Shown here piece after piece: positions 8,764-18,310 of a DNA stretch of 64,000 nt. Below the pieces are notes generated by a model. It made no database searches and was not told the origin of the DNA. It was given only the letters and a program-made list of their open reading frames with translations. The DNA comes from an unicellular cyanobacterium SU2 (GTDB taxonomy: Bacteria; Cyanobacteriota; Cyanobacteriia; Cyanobacteriales; Microcystaceae): the NCBI GenBank assembly GCA_002110465.1, contig NEED01000005.1, positions 1-64,000 of the forward strand, given 5' to 3'. The position numbers and the translations under genes are program-made. Every line of letters begins with the position of its first letter. The stretch's first letter is position 1.

Positions 8764-10473
8764 TTACTGTCTTTTTTGATACACAGCCATCAAATTTCTC
8801 TGGGCATTGTACACTTCGATGGTTTTTCCGCTGCGATCGCTAATACCTTGTAAACGGTGTTCAAAACTAGACAGGTGGTGTAGTAGTTGAGTTTGGGTCT
8901 GTAGATCTCCGTGTACTTTGGCTTGTAAAGCGGTATTCCAAACCTTTTCTATATAATCAGAATTCAGTTTTATTTTGATAATACTTCCATCAATTGTATA
9001 AATACAAACTTGATTAGAATCAGTACAAATTTCCTTCAAATCACGACGAATATTTTCTAATTCAATAGCCTGTTTCAATTGAGATTTTGCTTTATTAAGT
9101 GATAAGGTGTAAGAGCTAATTAATGGCTGTGATTGACTAAATTGAAAAGTATTTTGAGGAACTTGCTTAATATAATTAATGGCTTGTGTCCAGTAAGTAA
9201 CAGACTGAGACCATTGATTTTTTGATGCAGCTTCTTCTCCTAGTTTTGCTTGTTTTTTGGCTTGTTCATAAATTTTGACGGCTAATTCTTCTTGATTTTT
9301 TCGGTTTTCTACCTGATTTATTTTAGCCAAATAAGTTTTAAGTAATTGTCTTGACGGTTTGTATAGAGTCGTTTCTGGGGAAATTTCTTGTAATCTTTTA
9401 ACGGCTGTTTTCCAAGTTGAAATAATTAATTCTAAATCAGATAAATTTTTAGCTTTGTTTTCTCTTTTTTCGGCAATTTTCGCAGCTTTTCTAGCTAAAT
9501 TTAAACTTATTTTAGCTTTATCTTCATTCGCCAACTTTTGTTGTAAACGATTCATTAATATTTGATTTTTTTCTACTTGCTTCGCTCCCCAATCAGAGAA
9601 TATACTAGAATCAGAAATTGTTTCTAAATCTAGTAGACTTTGAGATAAAGTTTCCTGTGCAGCTTTTCTTTCAAATAAAGAGCTAGAGTTGTTTTTAATT
9701 AAAGAATTTACTTGATTTTGGATATTTTCAAAAGATATTAAAATTGATAAATGTTTTAAGTCTTGCTGATAGTTTTGTTTTTGTTTTTTAGCCTCTGAAT
9801 AATAGGAAGACCACCAGGGAATCGATTGCAATCGATTAATTGATTCTTTTAATGCTTGTTTAATATTCAAAATATCTGATTCCGATGGTGATTTATCTAA
9901 GACAATAATACTTTTATCAACCTGTTGTTTTACTTCCTTAATTATCTGACATTTATCAATAACACAAGGACGGGTTAATGTATAAATTCCACCAATAATT
10001 ACACTAACACTAATTCCTGTTATTAGAAAGAAAAACTTTAAGTTTTTGGGAGTTGCTATATTATGATTTTTACTAATTGTTTTTACGTCTAAAGTTTCAA
10101 AAGTTGCTCGACTTTTTGTTGAAAATAATTCTAAGAGTTTAGGTACATTTAAAGAAGTCCCTTTTAATTCATTTAAGGGAATAGTAACCATCTCTTGAAG
10201 GTTATATAAGGTTTTATGATCTGAGAAATAAACTTGTATTGGATAATTTTCAAAAGAAGTTTGCCGTTTGATAGTATATTTTAAGACCTGTAAAATTGTT
10301 TGGGGATCATAAGGGTTAGCCTCAGTCTCCGATAGAGTAATAATTAATGTATCTTCTGATAAACTACAATCGACTTGTAACGAGATAGATAATAGGTTAG
10401 TCTTTTTTAACGCCTCTTTTAATGAATTTTCTAATGTTTCTAATTGACTTGAATGGATTGCTAACTTACTCAT
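8764..10473 (-). CDS. Membrane-anchored coiled-coil protein of unknown function
   Basis: 569 residues. The first 100 or so form a compact mixed region of unknown fold. A single membrane helix lies at about 145-166 (FFFLITGISVSVIIGGIYTL). The remainder is long, charged and helical (Lys/Glu/Gln-rich, many AKxAE and EKRENKAK heptads), so coiled coil is likely. Cys169, Cys174 and two later Cys lie beyond the helix and could form disulfides if that side is periplasmic. It lies 95 bp downstream of the TolB-like lipoprotein gene on the same strand and may share its transcript. No enzymatic motif is visible. Confidence 0.75.
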   Translation of the reverse strand: MSKLAIHSSQLETLENSLKEALKKTNLLSISLQVDCSLSEDTLIITLSETEANPYDPQTILQVLKYTIKRQTSFENYPIQVYFSDHKTLYNLQEMVTIPLNELKGTSLNVPKLLELFSTKSRATFETLDVKTISKNHNIATPKNLKFFFLITGISVSVIIGGIYTLTRPCVIDKCQIIKEVKQQVDKSIIVLDKSPSESDILNIKQALKESINRLQSIPWWSSYYSEAKKQKQNYQQDLKHLSILISFENIQNQVNSLIKNNSSSLFERKAAQETLSQSLLDLETISDSSIFSDWGAKQVEKNQILMNRLQQKLANEDKAKISLNLARKAAKIAEKRENKAKNLSDLELIISTWKTAVKRLQEISPETTLYKPSRQLLKTYLAKINQVENRKNQEELAVKIYEQAKKQAKLGEEAASKNQWSQSVTYWTQAINYIKQVPQNTFQFSQSQPLISSYTLSLNKAKSQLKQAIELENIRRDLKEICTDSNQVCIYTIDGSIIKIKLNSDYIEKVWNTALQAKVHGDLQTQTQLLHHLSSFEHRLQGISDRSGKTIEVYNAQRNLMAVYQKRQ

Positions 10474-10568
10474 GTTACCTTGTTTTCCTCACCAATATTC
10501 TCCCTATCTTAAGGTAAGGAATACCTTTCGTCATTAACTAAAACAGAAACGTTACCTTGATAATCTTT

Positions 10569-11060
10569 TCAATCAACCTTACGCTCAACAATAGCAATAT
10601 TCCACTGACCTCGCTGACTGGTTTGAAAAGCAACTTTACTTCCATCCCCACTAATGGTTGGTTGTTTCACCGAACCTCGAATATTAGCACTGAGGAGATC
10701 AGCGCGTTGACGTAAACGATCATAGACCATCACATCAGTTTTTCCCCGTTCTGTTGATATATAGGCAATATAGCGTCCATCAGCACTCAAAGCGGGTTGA
10801 TCTTGGCTCGAATCTCTTCGATTAAGATTAGGAAGGGAAACTAGACGACGTTGCTGTAAATCATAAAGATAGATATCTCGATGTCCATTGCGATCAGAAG
10901 CGAATGCTAAATATCGTCCATCACTGCTGTAGGTGGGATACTCATCAGGGGACTGACTATTGATCCCACCGCTAGGCATTTGGGGAGTTGTTAATAAGGG
11001 ATGACTACATCCAGAGATCAATGACCCCATCAAAATTAATAACAGCCATAGCAAGGACAT
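10569..11060 (-). CDS. TolB-like beta-propeller lipoprotein
   Basis: 163 residues. An N-terminal hydrophobic signal ends in a lipobox with Cys18 (LISGC). Three WD40-like PD40 repeats follow, each with the pattern YS(S/A)DGRY(L/I)A(F/Y) and an R-G/N-xxDIYxYD strand, as in the TolB propeller. Three blades cannot close a full propeller, so it is a short TolB relative rather than TolB itself. Expected location is periplasmic, lipid-anchored. It sits 31 bp after a 69-aa gene and 95 bp before the coiled-coil gene, suggesting a small envelope operon. Confidence 0.8.
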   Translation of the reverse strand: MSLLWLLLILMGSLISGCSHPLLTTPQMPSGGINSQSPDEYPTYSSDGRYLAFASDRNGHRDIYLYDLQQRRLVSLPNLNRRDSSQDQPALSADGRYIAYISTERGKTDVMVYDRLRQRADLLSANIRGSVKQPTISGDGSKVAFQTSQRGQWNIAIVERKVD

Positions 11061-11091
11061 CGGCGATCGCTTTTTTACTTCACATCATTGA

Positions 11092-11301
11092 TTAATAGCT
11101 TTCATCACCAACAACGGTTTTCAACATCAATTGTTGATTAGCTTGTATTAAAAGATCGGCGATCGCCATTCTTATTTTTAAGGCAATAGTAGGATTTGCC
11201 AGAATATTTTGGGCTTCTTCTCGATATTTGGCACTTTCGACCAGATTCCCATTATCTAGATTTTCAAGTTTTTTCATCAAAGGCTCAATAGCAGAAGACA
11301 T
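11092..11301 (-). CDS. Small helical hypothetical protein
   Basis: 69 residues, all helical in appearance (SAIEPLMKKLENL, MAIADLLIQANQQLML), with no signal or membrane segment. I do not recognise a named domain. The gene is first in a minus-strand run with the TolB-like lipoprotein and the coiled-coil protein, and follows the psbK terminator. An unusually well-packed helical heptad pattern supports coding. Confidence 0.6.
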   Translation of the reverse strand: MSSAIEPLMKKLENLDNGNLVESAKYREEAQNILANPTIALKIRMAIADLLIQANQQLMLKTVVGDESY

Positions 11302-11363
11302 AATTATATTCTCTTAATTTTTATCTTTATTTTTATCTTAGCGATCGCTGACATAACGTTGCT

Positions 11364-11400
11364 CAAAAAAAATCAGGGACACCTTAAATAGATGTCCCCT
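11364..11400 (-). terminator. psbK terminator
   Basis: Minus strand: AGGGGACAT pairs with GTGTCCCT across a short AT-rich loop, followed by eight consecutive T. It lies 29 bp after the psbK stop codon and separates psbK from the downstream genes. Confidence 0.85.
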
Positions 11401-11428
11401 AGCCGCAATTTTGGTTCCACCCAGAAAT

Positions 11429-11566
11429 TTATTTGAATCCCACAGCCGCCTGCCAGACAAAGGCAAGTGCCAAAAAGAAAAGAGGGATCACAGGGAGAAC
11501 ATCCACTAAGGGATCAAAAATTTGGTAAGCTTCTGGTAATTTTGCTAACAGTAAGGCAGCGTCCAT
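11429..11566 (-). CDS. psbK: Photosystem II protein K precursor
   Basis: 45 codons plus stop. The product starts [17 protein letters not shown] and continues with a single membrane helix ending in [10 protein letters not shown], the invariant end of PsbK. The first eight residues (MDAALLLA) are the short leader cleaved in mature PsbK, leaving KLPEAY at the mature N-terminus. It is a low-molecular-mass one-helix subunit at the edge of the PSII core near CP43. Monocistronic: it is followed by a strong terminator. Recognised by direct translation. Confidence 0.95.
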   Translation of the reverse strand: MDAALLLAKLPEAYQIFDPLVDVLPVIPLFFLALAFVWQAAVGFK

Positions 11567-11793
11567 ATCTCTATTTACCTTTCTAACTCTTTATTTTTAA
11601 TGGATTAAACAAGATCCTATCACAAGCTAGGACAAGATTGTCTTTTGTTTGTGAGAAAAATCTCTATCTTTCAAAGTAAGAACAGGACTCCCAATTTTTG
11701 TGAGGCTTAACGGTAAGACTGGTAGGGAACGTTAGCGAAACCGATTAATTTTTGCCACAAGGTTATTTTTTTGTGTCGATAGCTTAAATTTTT

Positions 11794-11859
11794 CAAACTC
11801 ACTCATGACAAGGTTGTTCATTCTAAATTCTGCATTCCAAATTCTACATTCTCCTATAG
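11794..11859. repeat. 66-bp direct repeat, copy 1
   Basis: About 91% identical to 13681-13746 in the same orientation (roughly six mismatches in 66). Both begin CAAACTCACTCA and end CTCCTATAG. This copy covers the stop codon and downstream flank of the diguanylate cyclase. The core is made of tandem ATTCTAAATTC/GCATTC-like 7-11-mers, typical of short iterated cyanobacterial repeats. Confidence 0.85.
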
Positions 11860-13218
11860 TTGCTTAGGTCGAAATGTTTCTATTGAGTAGCAATTTCTTC
11901 CCTTTTGTTTGGCATCATAGAGCGCATTATCAGCTGCTTCAATTAAGGTTTTTGGTGTAACGTTAGAGGTAGGAACAGTGGTTGCTATTCCTAAACTAAC
12001 AGTGACGTAAGAACTACATCGAGAACGGGTGTGGGGAATTTTTAAATCTTCTATCCCTTGACAAATCTTTTGTGCCACTCGCTCTGCTCCTAGCTCATTA
12101 GTATTCGATAAAATAATGGCAAATTCTTCTCCTCCAAAACGGGCGGCTAAATCAGCAGGACGGTTCACTAATTTTTTGATAGTTTGAGCAATTTTTAGCA
12201 AACACTCATCTCCTGCTTGATGATGATAATAATCGTTGAAAAGTTTAAAATAATCGACATCACATAAAATGAGTGATAAAGGACATCTCTGTCTAGTTGA
12301 TCTGCGCCATTCTCGTTCTAAATATTCATTAAAAGAACGTCTATTATTGATTTGGGTTAGCTCATCGACTGTGACTAAATACTTTAGTTTACAATTTGCA
12401 TTTTTTAATTCTAAGGTTCTTTCTGCTACTTTTTGTTCTAAAACGTGAGAATATTTTTTTAGCTCCTCATAATATTGGGCTGTTTTAATAGCTGCTGCTG
12501 CTTGGGATGTTAGAGCGGTAAATAGTTTTAAGTCTTCAGTATTGTAACTATTGGGTTCAATGTGACTAACCTTAATGACACCAATCGTTTCATTAGAAAT
12601 TTTTAAGGGGGCGCAAATTAAAGATCGTATGGCAGAGTCTTCTTCAATGTAACGTGGATCTTTGAGGACATCATTAAATATTTCTGCTTTACCTGAGCGC
12701 AAGACATGACCATAAATACTACTAATTGTTCCTATGGTTTTGATGATTTGCTCGTCATGCTTATAGAATATTTCTAATTCCCCTTTGGGATCAATTAGCA
12801 TAAAAGAAATATCTGACACCTCTATCAGCTTTTGGGTTTCTTCAATAACAACTTCAATAATATCTTCAATGGTCAATGCTCTTGACATTTTGGCTGAAAT
12901 TTCATATAGAAAATTTATCTCTTCATATTTTTCTAATGTCTCAATGGCTATAGTTTTTTTTTCAAATTCTTGATAAGCAATATAACTTAATGTTTGAGCG
13001 ATGATTTGCGCTTTGGTGTCACCGTGAATCCAGCCAATAATGTCTGCATTGATAGTAACAGGATATTGGCAGGATAAATCTGAACTAAATCTACCCCAGA
13101 GAATATTTCCTTGGAGATCACTCACAAAAATAGTCGTTTTTAAGCTATCAGCCAGATTTTCAATCAGAAGTTGTATACTGACTTGTGCTAAAAGCTTTCT
13201 AAATTGGACGCCAATCAT
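11854..13218 (-). CDS. GAF-GGDEF diguanylate cyclase
   Basis: 454 residues. A short N-terminal sensory region (1-95) is followed by a GAF domain at about 110-250, a coiled linker (255-285) and a GGDEF domain. The active site reads GGEEF (362-366), a functional variant. An RxxD inhibitory site (RPAD 353-356) lies exactly five residues before it, so product inhibition by cyclic di-GMP is expected. DELTQINNRRSF at the domain start is the usual linker motif. It synthesises c-di-GMP in the cytoplasm. The start lies 24 bp after the receiver gene's stop, so the two are co-transcribed and the receiver probably controls the same pathway. Confidence 0.92.
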   Translation of the reverse strand: MIGVQFRKLLAQVSIQLLIENLADSLKTTIFVSDLQGNILWGRFSSDLSCQYPVTINADIIGWIHGDTKAQIIAQTLSYIAYQEFEKKTIAIETLEKYEEINFLYEISAKMSRALTIEDIIEVVIEETQKLIEVSDISFMLIDPKGELEIFYKHDEQIIKTIGTISSIYGHVLRSGKAEIFNDVLKDPRYIEEDSAIRSLICAPLKISNETIGVIKVSHIEPNSYNTEDLKLFTALTSQAAAAIKTAQYYEELKKYSHVLEQKVAERTLELKNANCKLKYLVTVDELTQINNRRSFNEYLEREWRRSTRQRCPLSLILCDVDYFKLFNDYYHHQAGDECLLKIAQTIKKLVNRPADLAARFGGEEFAIILSNTNELGAERVAQKICQGIEDLKIPHTRSRCSSYVTVSLGIATTVPTSNVTPKTLIEAADNALYDAKQKGRNCYSIETFRPKQL

Positions 13219-13242
13219 TAAAAGATCAAATAGGCCATTATT

Positions 13243-13632
13243 TTAATTATACTCGATCAAACCTAATAATTCTTGTGCTTTAGCTAAAATTGCTTTAGGC
13301 CGAAAAGGTTTAGTTATGTATAAATCAGCACCGACATTAATACCATTTTGGCGATCAAATTCTTGTCCTCTTGCCGTTAATAGAATGATATATGTATCTT
13401 TTATTTCTAAGCTTTGTTTAACTTTTTGGCAAACTTCGAGTCCACTCATGTAAGGCATCATTATATCGAGAAAGACTAAATCAGGTTTTTCTTTTTGAAT
13501 AAGATCGAAGGCTTGCATTCCATCCTTAGCTGTTAATAAAACTACATCATAATTGTCTTCGAGAGGTTCGAGAGTCTGCTGCATTAGGATGAGTATATGA
13601 GGTTGATCATCAGCAATTAAGATTTTTTTCAT
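13243..13632 (-). CDS. Single-domain response regulator (CheY-like)
   Basis: 129 residues, receiver domain only. Acidic pair DD in ILIADDQPH, phosphoacceptor Asp in LVFLDIMMPYMSG, Thr/Ser in LLTARG and the conserved Lys in YITKPF are all present, so it should be phosphorylatable. It has no output domain, so it must act through a partner. It directly precedes the diguanylate cyclase and lies 231 bp after the multi-GAF kinase on the same strand, so a kinase-to-receiver-to-cyclase relay is the natural reading (inference). Confidence 0.92.
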   Translation of the reverse strand: MKKILIADDQPHILILMQQTLEPLEDNYDVVLLTAKDGMQAFDLIQKEKPDLVFLDIMMPYMSGLEVCQKVKQSLEIKDTYIILLTARGQEFDRQNGINVGADLYITKPFRPKAILAKAQELLGLIEYN

Positions 13633-13680
13633 TGTTGTTTTATAGCACTATGCATTCAGGTTAGGACAATTAAAATCCCT

Positions 13681-13746
13681 CAAACTCACTCACGAAAAGG
13701 TTGTTCATTCTAAATTCCGCATTCTGAATTCTACCTTCTCCTATAG
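13681..13746. repeat. 66-bp direct repeat, copy 2
   Basis: Second copy of the repeat at 11794-11859. It lies between the stop of the large kinase (13864) and the start of the receiver gene (13632). The receiver-cyclase pair is therefore bracketed by direct repeats about 1.8 kb apart. Confidence 0.85.
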
Positions 13747-13863
13747 CTTTCGGTTAAGGATTGAAAGCTTATTATAATGATGGCTAAAGCCCTTACTATA
13801 AACTTTTATATTGTACGTTTAATTAAACCGAATTTAGATAAGAAAGTTAAAATAACAAGGTTG

Positions 13864-16800
13864 TCAAAATTTAACAATTTCAGCTAGAGGAACGGTAAAG
13901 AAAAAGTCAGTTCCTTGACCAAGTTGGCTTTTAACCCAGATCTTACCTCCGTGGTTTTCAACAATTTGCTTGCAAATTGATAGACCAAGGCCAGTCCCTT
14001 GAGGTTTATTAGTCAGGATATTGCCTACTTGTTGAAAAGGATGAAACAACTTCTTTTGTTCATGATAAGGAATTCCTCTTCCTGTATCAGTGATAGCGAT
14101 CAACAAATAGTTATGATTTACTTTTGCTTGGCAGGTGACTGACCCTTTTTCGGTAAACTTAACGGCATTGGACAATAAATTAATTACCACTTGAACCAGA
14201 CTATTGTTATCCCCCATAATCAACGGTAAATCTGAGGGAAAGTCTCGGATCAACACTAATCCTTTTTGTTGCAATAAAGAAGAAGTAGCGGCGATCGCCT
14301 GTTCTAGAACATCGACGGGACAAATAGCCTCCATTGTCCATGCCATTTTTCCAGCTTCCATTTTGGCAATATCAAGAACATCATTAATCAAATTGGTCAG
14401 ACGTTCTGATTCAGAGAGAATAATATCGAGGTTATTAGTTACTTGCTTGATAGCTTTTTGATAACGGCGATCGTCCTCACCAGACCCTTTCCCTGTGTTG
14501 ATGAGTATTTGGGGAAAAATAACATCTTCAAGCTTATCACGAATCAGAGAAGCAAATCCCAAAACCGAGGTGAGAGGGGTGCGTAATTCATGGGAAACCG
14601 TTGCCAAGAAATCATTTTTCATCTGTTCAATTTCTCGTTCTGCGGTGACATCCCGAATCAAAATAACTGCTCCTAAACACTGTTCATTATCTTGTCGCGA
14701 GGTTCTTCTAATAATACTCCTAGCTAAAGCTTGACCACTCCTTTTTTGAGGAAGTTTTAGGTCTGCGATTGCTACTTTGTGTTGATGTTGTTCTGTTTGT
14801 TCAATCAGATCGCCCAATCTTAAGGGAAGTATATCTGTTAGAGGCTTTCCATTAGGGGAGTCACTGAGGTTAAACATCGAGAGAAAGGTCGGATTAGAAC
14901 GGGTAATTTTGCCATATATGTCAACTACTAACAGGCCATCCCCCAGATTATCTACGATAGCATTCAAGTCAGCGACCGTATTGTTTAGACTTTCGGATTG
15001 TTGTTGGGTTTGGGTTAATAATTGGCTTTGATTAATCGCCACCCCTAATTGATTTCCGACTTGTTGAAGAAGATCGATTTCTCGCTTTTCCCAATCACGG
15101 GAGGCAGAATTTTGATAGGTAGCCAACAGTCCCCAGAGTTTTTCTCCCACAAAAACAGGAACGACAACAAAGGCTTTGACTTGAAATTGAGCCAAGATCT
15201 CAACGTGACAGGGCGTTAAATTAGCGTTATGAATATCATTTACTGCCAAAGTATCATGGTGTTGATAACGTCCTCCTTGATGTTCTTGGAGATAAGTGTC
15301 ATTCCAGATAGGAAGTTTGGCGGATTCTTCTGTTAGGGGTTTCCATCCTCCCCCTAGGGACTCATCGAGAAAATGTCCACTCCAGTCAGGGTTAAAGCGA
15401 TAAATTACCACGCGATCGCATCGAAGCATTCGCCGTACTTCTTGGGTGGTACTTTGAAAAATCGTTTCTATATCTAAGCTTCGTCGAATACGCTCAATCC
15501 CTCTAGCTAATGCTCTTTCTTGGACAGCTACTTGAAGTAGATATTCTTTTTGTTGTTCAACTTTTTTGAGGGCTTCTTGGAGGGCAAGGGAGCGTTTTTG
15601 GGTTTTTTGAAGTAATTTAGCTTGTTGTATGCCTATTCCCAGGTGTGTCGCAATGGTCGCCACAAATTCTTTATCGGAATTTTTCCAATGACGAGGACCT
15701 GAACATTGATGAATACACAGTAACCCCCAAAGTTTTTCCCCTATAAATAAGGGAGAGACTAGATTAGCTTTGACTTGAAACCTCGATAAAAGATCAATAT
15801 GACAGTCTATTAGTCCTGCTTGGTAGATGTCATCATGAGCTAGGATAAATCCTTGTTGATAGTAATGGGCGTGGTTTTCTCCAAAACAGTGATCTTCTAC
15901 TTGAGATGCTAAGGCGGGGCTAAATTGGGGGGAAACATCTTCAGCAATAATTTCTCCTCTAGTCCATTGACTGTGAGGCTCAAATTGGAAGACCGCCACC
16001 CGATCAACTTGTAGGAGATGGCGAACTTCGGTGGCTGTTGTTTGGAAAATGCTATTGATGTCTAAGGTACGGCGAATTTTATCAATGACTTGGGAGAGGG
16101 CTTTTTGTTGTTGAACGGCGATCGCTTGTTCTCTGGCATAATCTTCGATGGTCTGAAGATAATGGGTTTGTTGTAGGGCAATACTCAGATGATGGGCGAT
16201 CTGCTGTAATAATTGTACTTCTCTGTCTGGCCAAGGTCGAGGATGGCTGTGTTCAAAAGCCATCAGCAGTCCCCAAAACTTTTCTCCTTCAAACAGAGGA
16301 ACCATAACGATAGATGCTACGCCTAGTTTTTCTAGGGGCTTAACATGAAGATTTTTCTCTTGTTTTTCTTGGCTAATGTCGTGAATCACACAAGGGCGAT
16401 TTTGTCGTAATTTTTCTCGTTTGGTTGCTGAGAGGATATTTTCAGGCCAATACTGTCCGATGACACTGGGAAATGTTCCAGGATCGGATTCAAAGATAAA
16501 TTGACCTCCTTGATGGTCTTTAAATTGATAGATGGCTATATGTTCAACGTTTAAGAGTTTCTGGACTTCTGTAGCGGCGGTTTGAAAAATAGTATTTATG
16601 TCTAGGGTACAGCGAATTTTATCAATAACAGTGGATAGCGATCGCTCTCTTTCGCCGGTTTTGGCTAGGGTTTCTTTTTGCTGATGGAGGGCAATGGCTA
16701 GGGAGGTTTGCAGTTTTTCTTCGCTTTCTCTGGTTTTTTTGAGTAATTGAGCTTGTTCGATGGCGATTCCTAGATTGACCCCAACTTGTACTAAAAAATT

Positions 16801-17883
16801 GATTTCGCTGTCTTGCCACTGACGGGGACTAGCATTTTGGTAAGCAGCTAACAACCCCCACAGGGAATTATTTTGATAGATAGCAACAATGATATAAGCT
16901 TTGGCTTCATAGCTTTCTAAGATCTCTACATAGCAAGGGGAAAAACCAGCTTGATGAATATCATTACAGACGCGCACTAGGTTTTGGGGGTTAAAAATCT
17001 TCCCTTCAATGGCTTGTAAGTAGGTGTCGGTGAGTTGGGAGTTGCACAATAGTCGCACTTGGCATTGTGGAGGTTCTTCCCCCTGATTAGGGTGTTGCCA
17101 TTGTTTTTCTACTAGGGATGTCCAGCCTTCTGCGACTGCATCTTTGACAAAGGTTCCACTCCAGTCGGGGTTAAAGCGATAAATGACCACTCGATCTGCG
17201 TTTAGGAGTTGTCGGGTTTCTTGGGTAGTGATAGTAAAAATGGTATCGATATCGAGCGATCGCCGAATTTTATCGATAATTTTCGCTGTTGTTTGTTGTC
17301 TTTTCACTACGCCGTCAACTGCTTGGGCTAAGCGTTCTGACTGTTGTTTCTGTTGATTTTGCATATCAGCTTGTTGGATTGCAATTCCTAAATAAACGGC
17401 GATCTGTTGTAGCCATAGAATCTCTTCTTCTTGCCACTGACGGGGATAGGTTGGTTGATACGTGATTAATAATCCCCATAACTGATCCTTTTGCTCGATA
17501 GGAACGGCGATTAAACTTTGACATTCTATGTTTTCTAGAAAGTAACCGTATTTTTCATTTATTTCCACCTGATTAAGATGATCAATTCGCCAAACGCCAT
17601 CTGGTTGACGGTAGTGATAATAGACTTCCCCTAATTGGCTTTCTCCAAATGAGGTTAGCGATCGCCCTTCAATTGCTCTAAATTTCCCTTTATTTTCTTC
17701 TAAATCCAGGCCAAATTGGTAAATCCCTCCCCCTTCAATTTCTAAGATCTTCTGAATTTCTGTGAGGGTAATTTGAAAAATATTGGCTAATTCTTCACAT
17801 TTCTGAATGGTTTGGATGAGTTCTAGTAAAGCTTTTTGTTTAGCAAGAAAAAATTTTGATGAGGGTCGGTTGCTCTCAGACAT
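13864..17883 (-). CDS. Five-GAF, PAS hybrid-input sensor histidine kinase
   Basis: 1339 residues with no membrane helix. Five GAF domains lie at about 25-170, 205-378, 422-572, 602-753 and 800-950. A PAS domain (972-1083), HisKA with DFLATVSHELRTPL (His1098), and a HATPase ending in DTGRGIP and GTGLGLSICK follow. GAF2-GAF5 are each preceded by the same linker, IDKIR(R/C)(S/T)LDI(D/N/E), showing tandem duplication. GAF4 (Cys694-His695) and GAF5 (Cys892-His893) keep the CH dyad used by bilin-binding cyanobacteriochromes; GAF2 has Cys-Tyr and GAF1 and GAF3 lack it. So it may be a photoreceptor kinase. No receiver is fused; the receiver gene downstream is the likely partner. Confidence 0.93.
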   Translation of the reverse strand: MSESNRPSSKFFLAKQKALLELIQTIQKCEELANIFQITLTEIQKILEIEGGGIYQFGLDLEENKGKFRAIEGRSLTSFGESQLGEVYYHYRQPDGVWRIDHLNQVEINEKYGYFLENIECQSLIAVPIEQKDQLWGLLITYQPTYPRQWQEEEILWLQQIAVYLGIAIQQADMQNQQKQQSERLAQAVDGVVKRQQTTAKIIDKIRRSLDIDTIFTITTQETRQLLNADRVVIYRFNPDWSGTFVKDAVAEGWTSLVEKQWQHPNQGEEPPQCQVRLLCNSQLTDTYLQAIEGKIFNPQNLVRVCNDIHQAGFSPCYVEILESYEAKAYIIVAIYQNNSLWGLLAAYQNASPRQWQDSEINFLVQVGVNLGIAIEQAQLLKKTRESEEKLQTSLAIALHQQKETLAKTGERERSLSTVIDKIRCTLDINTIFQTAATEVQKLLNVEHIAIYQFKDHQGGQFIFESDPGTFPSVIGQYWPENILSATKREKLRQNRPCVIHDISQEKQEKNLHVKPLEKLGVASIVMVPLFEGEKFWGLLMAFEHSHPRPWPDREVQLLQQIAHHLSIALQQTHYLQTIEDYAREQAIAVQQQKALSQVIDKIRRTLDINSIFQTTATEVRHLLQVDRVAVFQFEPHSQWTRGEIIAEDVSPQFSPALASQVEDHCFGENHAHYYQQGFILAHDDIYQAGLIDCHIDLLSRFQVKANLVSPLFIGEKLWGLLCIHQCSGPRHWKNSDKEFVATIATHLGIGIQQAKLLQKTQKRSLALQEALKKVEQQKEYLLQVAVQERALARGIERIRRSLDIETIFQSTTQEVRRMLRCDRVVIYRFNPDWSGHFLDESLGGGWKPLTEESAKLPIWNDTYLQEHQGGRYQHHDTLAVNDIHNANLTPCHVEILAQFQVKAFVVVPVFVGEKLWGLLATYQNSASRDWEKREIDLLQQVGNQLGVAINQSQLLTQTQQQSESLNNTVADLNAIVDNLGDGLLVVDIYGKITRSNPTFLSMFNLSDSPNGKPLTDILPLRLGDLIEQTEQHQHKVAIADLKLPQKRSGQALARSIIRRTSRQDNEQCLGAVILIRDVTAEREIEQMKNDFLATVSHELRTPLTSVLGFASLIRDKLEDVIFPQILINTGKGSGEDDRRYQKAIKQVTNNLDIILSESERLTNLINDVLDIAKMEAGKMAWTMEAICPVDVLEQAIAATSSLLQQKGLVLIRDFPSDLPLIMGDNNSLVQVVINLLSNAVKFTEKGSVTCQAKVNHNYLLIAITDTGRGIPYHEQKKLFHPFQQVGNILTNKPQGTGLGLSICKQIVENHGGKIWVKSQLGQGTDFFFTVPLAEIVKF

Positions 17884-18310
17884 TCAGTTCTAGTCACGGG
17901 TAATTATTTGTCTTAACAACAACACCCAACTCCTACTCTAGGGTTGCACTCCTCCTTTAATTTGATCTTATACAGAGACTCCCAACCACCTTAGAAATTC
18001 ATTATTTTTTTCTAGGGGTATTGGGTTAACTCCCTAAGCATTCAGTTGAGGAACTTTACCTTTTCGGATTGGGTGTTGTTAGTCGATAACGAGACAGACG
18101 TTTGGGTAAACAGCTTTTTTATACCTCTTCTTTTACTGATATGTACGTGGCTGCTTAATCTGCCAGGGAAGCTTATTAGCTTCATCTTTTACTTTAACAA
18201 GTGAGGTTTCAATTAGGGATATTTCTTTACTAAACTTAAACTAATGTCTAAGATTAAACGAATTCTGTAAACTAATATAAAGAAAATAATCGATTTAATA
18301 TTTAAGATTT
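17884..18310. other. Gene-free spacer with a distant 12-bp inverted repeat
   Basis: Upstream flank of the kinase gene, no coding frame seen. AACAACACCCAA (17918-17929) is exactly complementary to TTGGGTGTTGTT (18069-18080), about 140 bp apart. This could be the ends of a small decayed element or chance. Nothing else is recognisable. Confidence 0.4.
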
